Shown here piece after piece: positions 5,657 to 5,701 of a stretch of DNA of 5,701 nt. Every line of letters begins with the position of its first letter. The stretch's first letter is position 1. The notes beneath the pieces are model-generated. The model searched no databases and was not told where the DNA came from. It saw nothing but the letters and a program-made list of their open reading frames with translations. Source of the stretch: an uncultured Clostridium sp. (GTDB taxonomy: Bacteria; Bacillota; Clostridia; TANB77; CAG-508); the NCBI GenBank assembly GCA_900553685.1, contig USEI01000039.1, positions 1 through 5,701 of the forward strand, given 5' to 3'. The position numbers were made by a program, and so were the translations under genes.

Positions 5657-5701
5657 TCAAACATATGTCACATTTTTTTGAAATTTATATATTTTGAGTA
5701 C
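5657..5701 (-). CDS. possible 3' end of an upstream gene (partial)
   Basis: One minus-strand frame is open from the window edge for 14 codons (VLKIYKFQKNVTYV) and ends at TGA 5659-5657, only 9 nt before the terminator stem at 5647. The other two frames close earlier, by 5685 and 5669. The stop-then-terminator arrangement is what a real gene end would look like, but 14 codons give no homology signal and an open frame of this length is easily random. Confidence 0.25.
   Translation of the reverse strand, partial: VLKIYKFQKNVTYV

Overview
The window is very AT-rich (roughly a quarter to 30% G+C by eye). Every gene I can support lies on the minus strand, so transcription runs from high to low coordinates. 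The gene content points to an anaerobic low-GC bacterium, either a clostridial Firmicute or a Fusobacterium-like organism. The evidence is a class A flavodiiron protein, a cysteine-motif flavodoxin-fold oxidoreductase, an iron-type alcohol dehydrogenase, strong AGGAG-type ribosome binding sites and AT-rich codons. The sequence alone does not settle between the two.

Layout in transcription order. At the right edge there may be the last 14 codons of an upstream gene, followed by a short hairpin-plus-T-run terminator (5627-5647). Next is a monocistronic-looking HD-domain hydrolase gene (4975-5553) with its own plausible promoter. A 143-nt gap then holds a near-consensus sigma-A promoter (TTGATT, 17 nt, TATAAT) with a PerR-like sequence in its spacer. 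This promoter opens a likely four-gene operon: flavodiiron protein FprA (3662-4831), a 67-aa four-cysteine protein with a TTG start (3449-3652), a CNNM/CorC-type membrane protein with CBS domains (2091-3437) and an iron-containing alcohol dehydrogenase (885-2045). The operon closes with a clear intrinsic terminator, an 11-bp stem with a GAAA loop (846-878). Beyond it lies a flavodoxin-family oxidoreductase with a Cys cluster (161-787). The last 160 nt (1-160) are non-coding and hold a possible promoter for a gene further left.

The genes fit a redox and oxygen-protection theme. FprA reduces O2 and/or NO to harmless products in anaerobes, the alcohol dehydrogenase probably detoxifies or ferments aldehydes with NADPH, and the Cys-motif flavoprotein is an electron-transfer protein. 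The CNNM protein adds divalent-cation (probably Mg2+) handling. The least explained element is the small four-Cys protein locked between fprA and the CNNM gene. In both of its junctions the Shine-Dalgarno overlaps the preceding stop codon, so it is translated in tight step with FprA. I see no mobile element, CRISPR array, tRNA or rRNA, and most of the window looks like ordinary metabolic chromosome.
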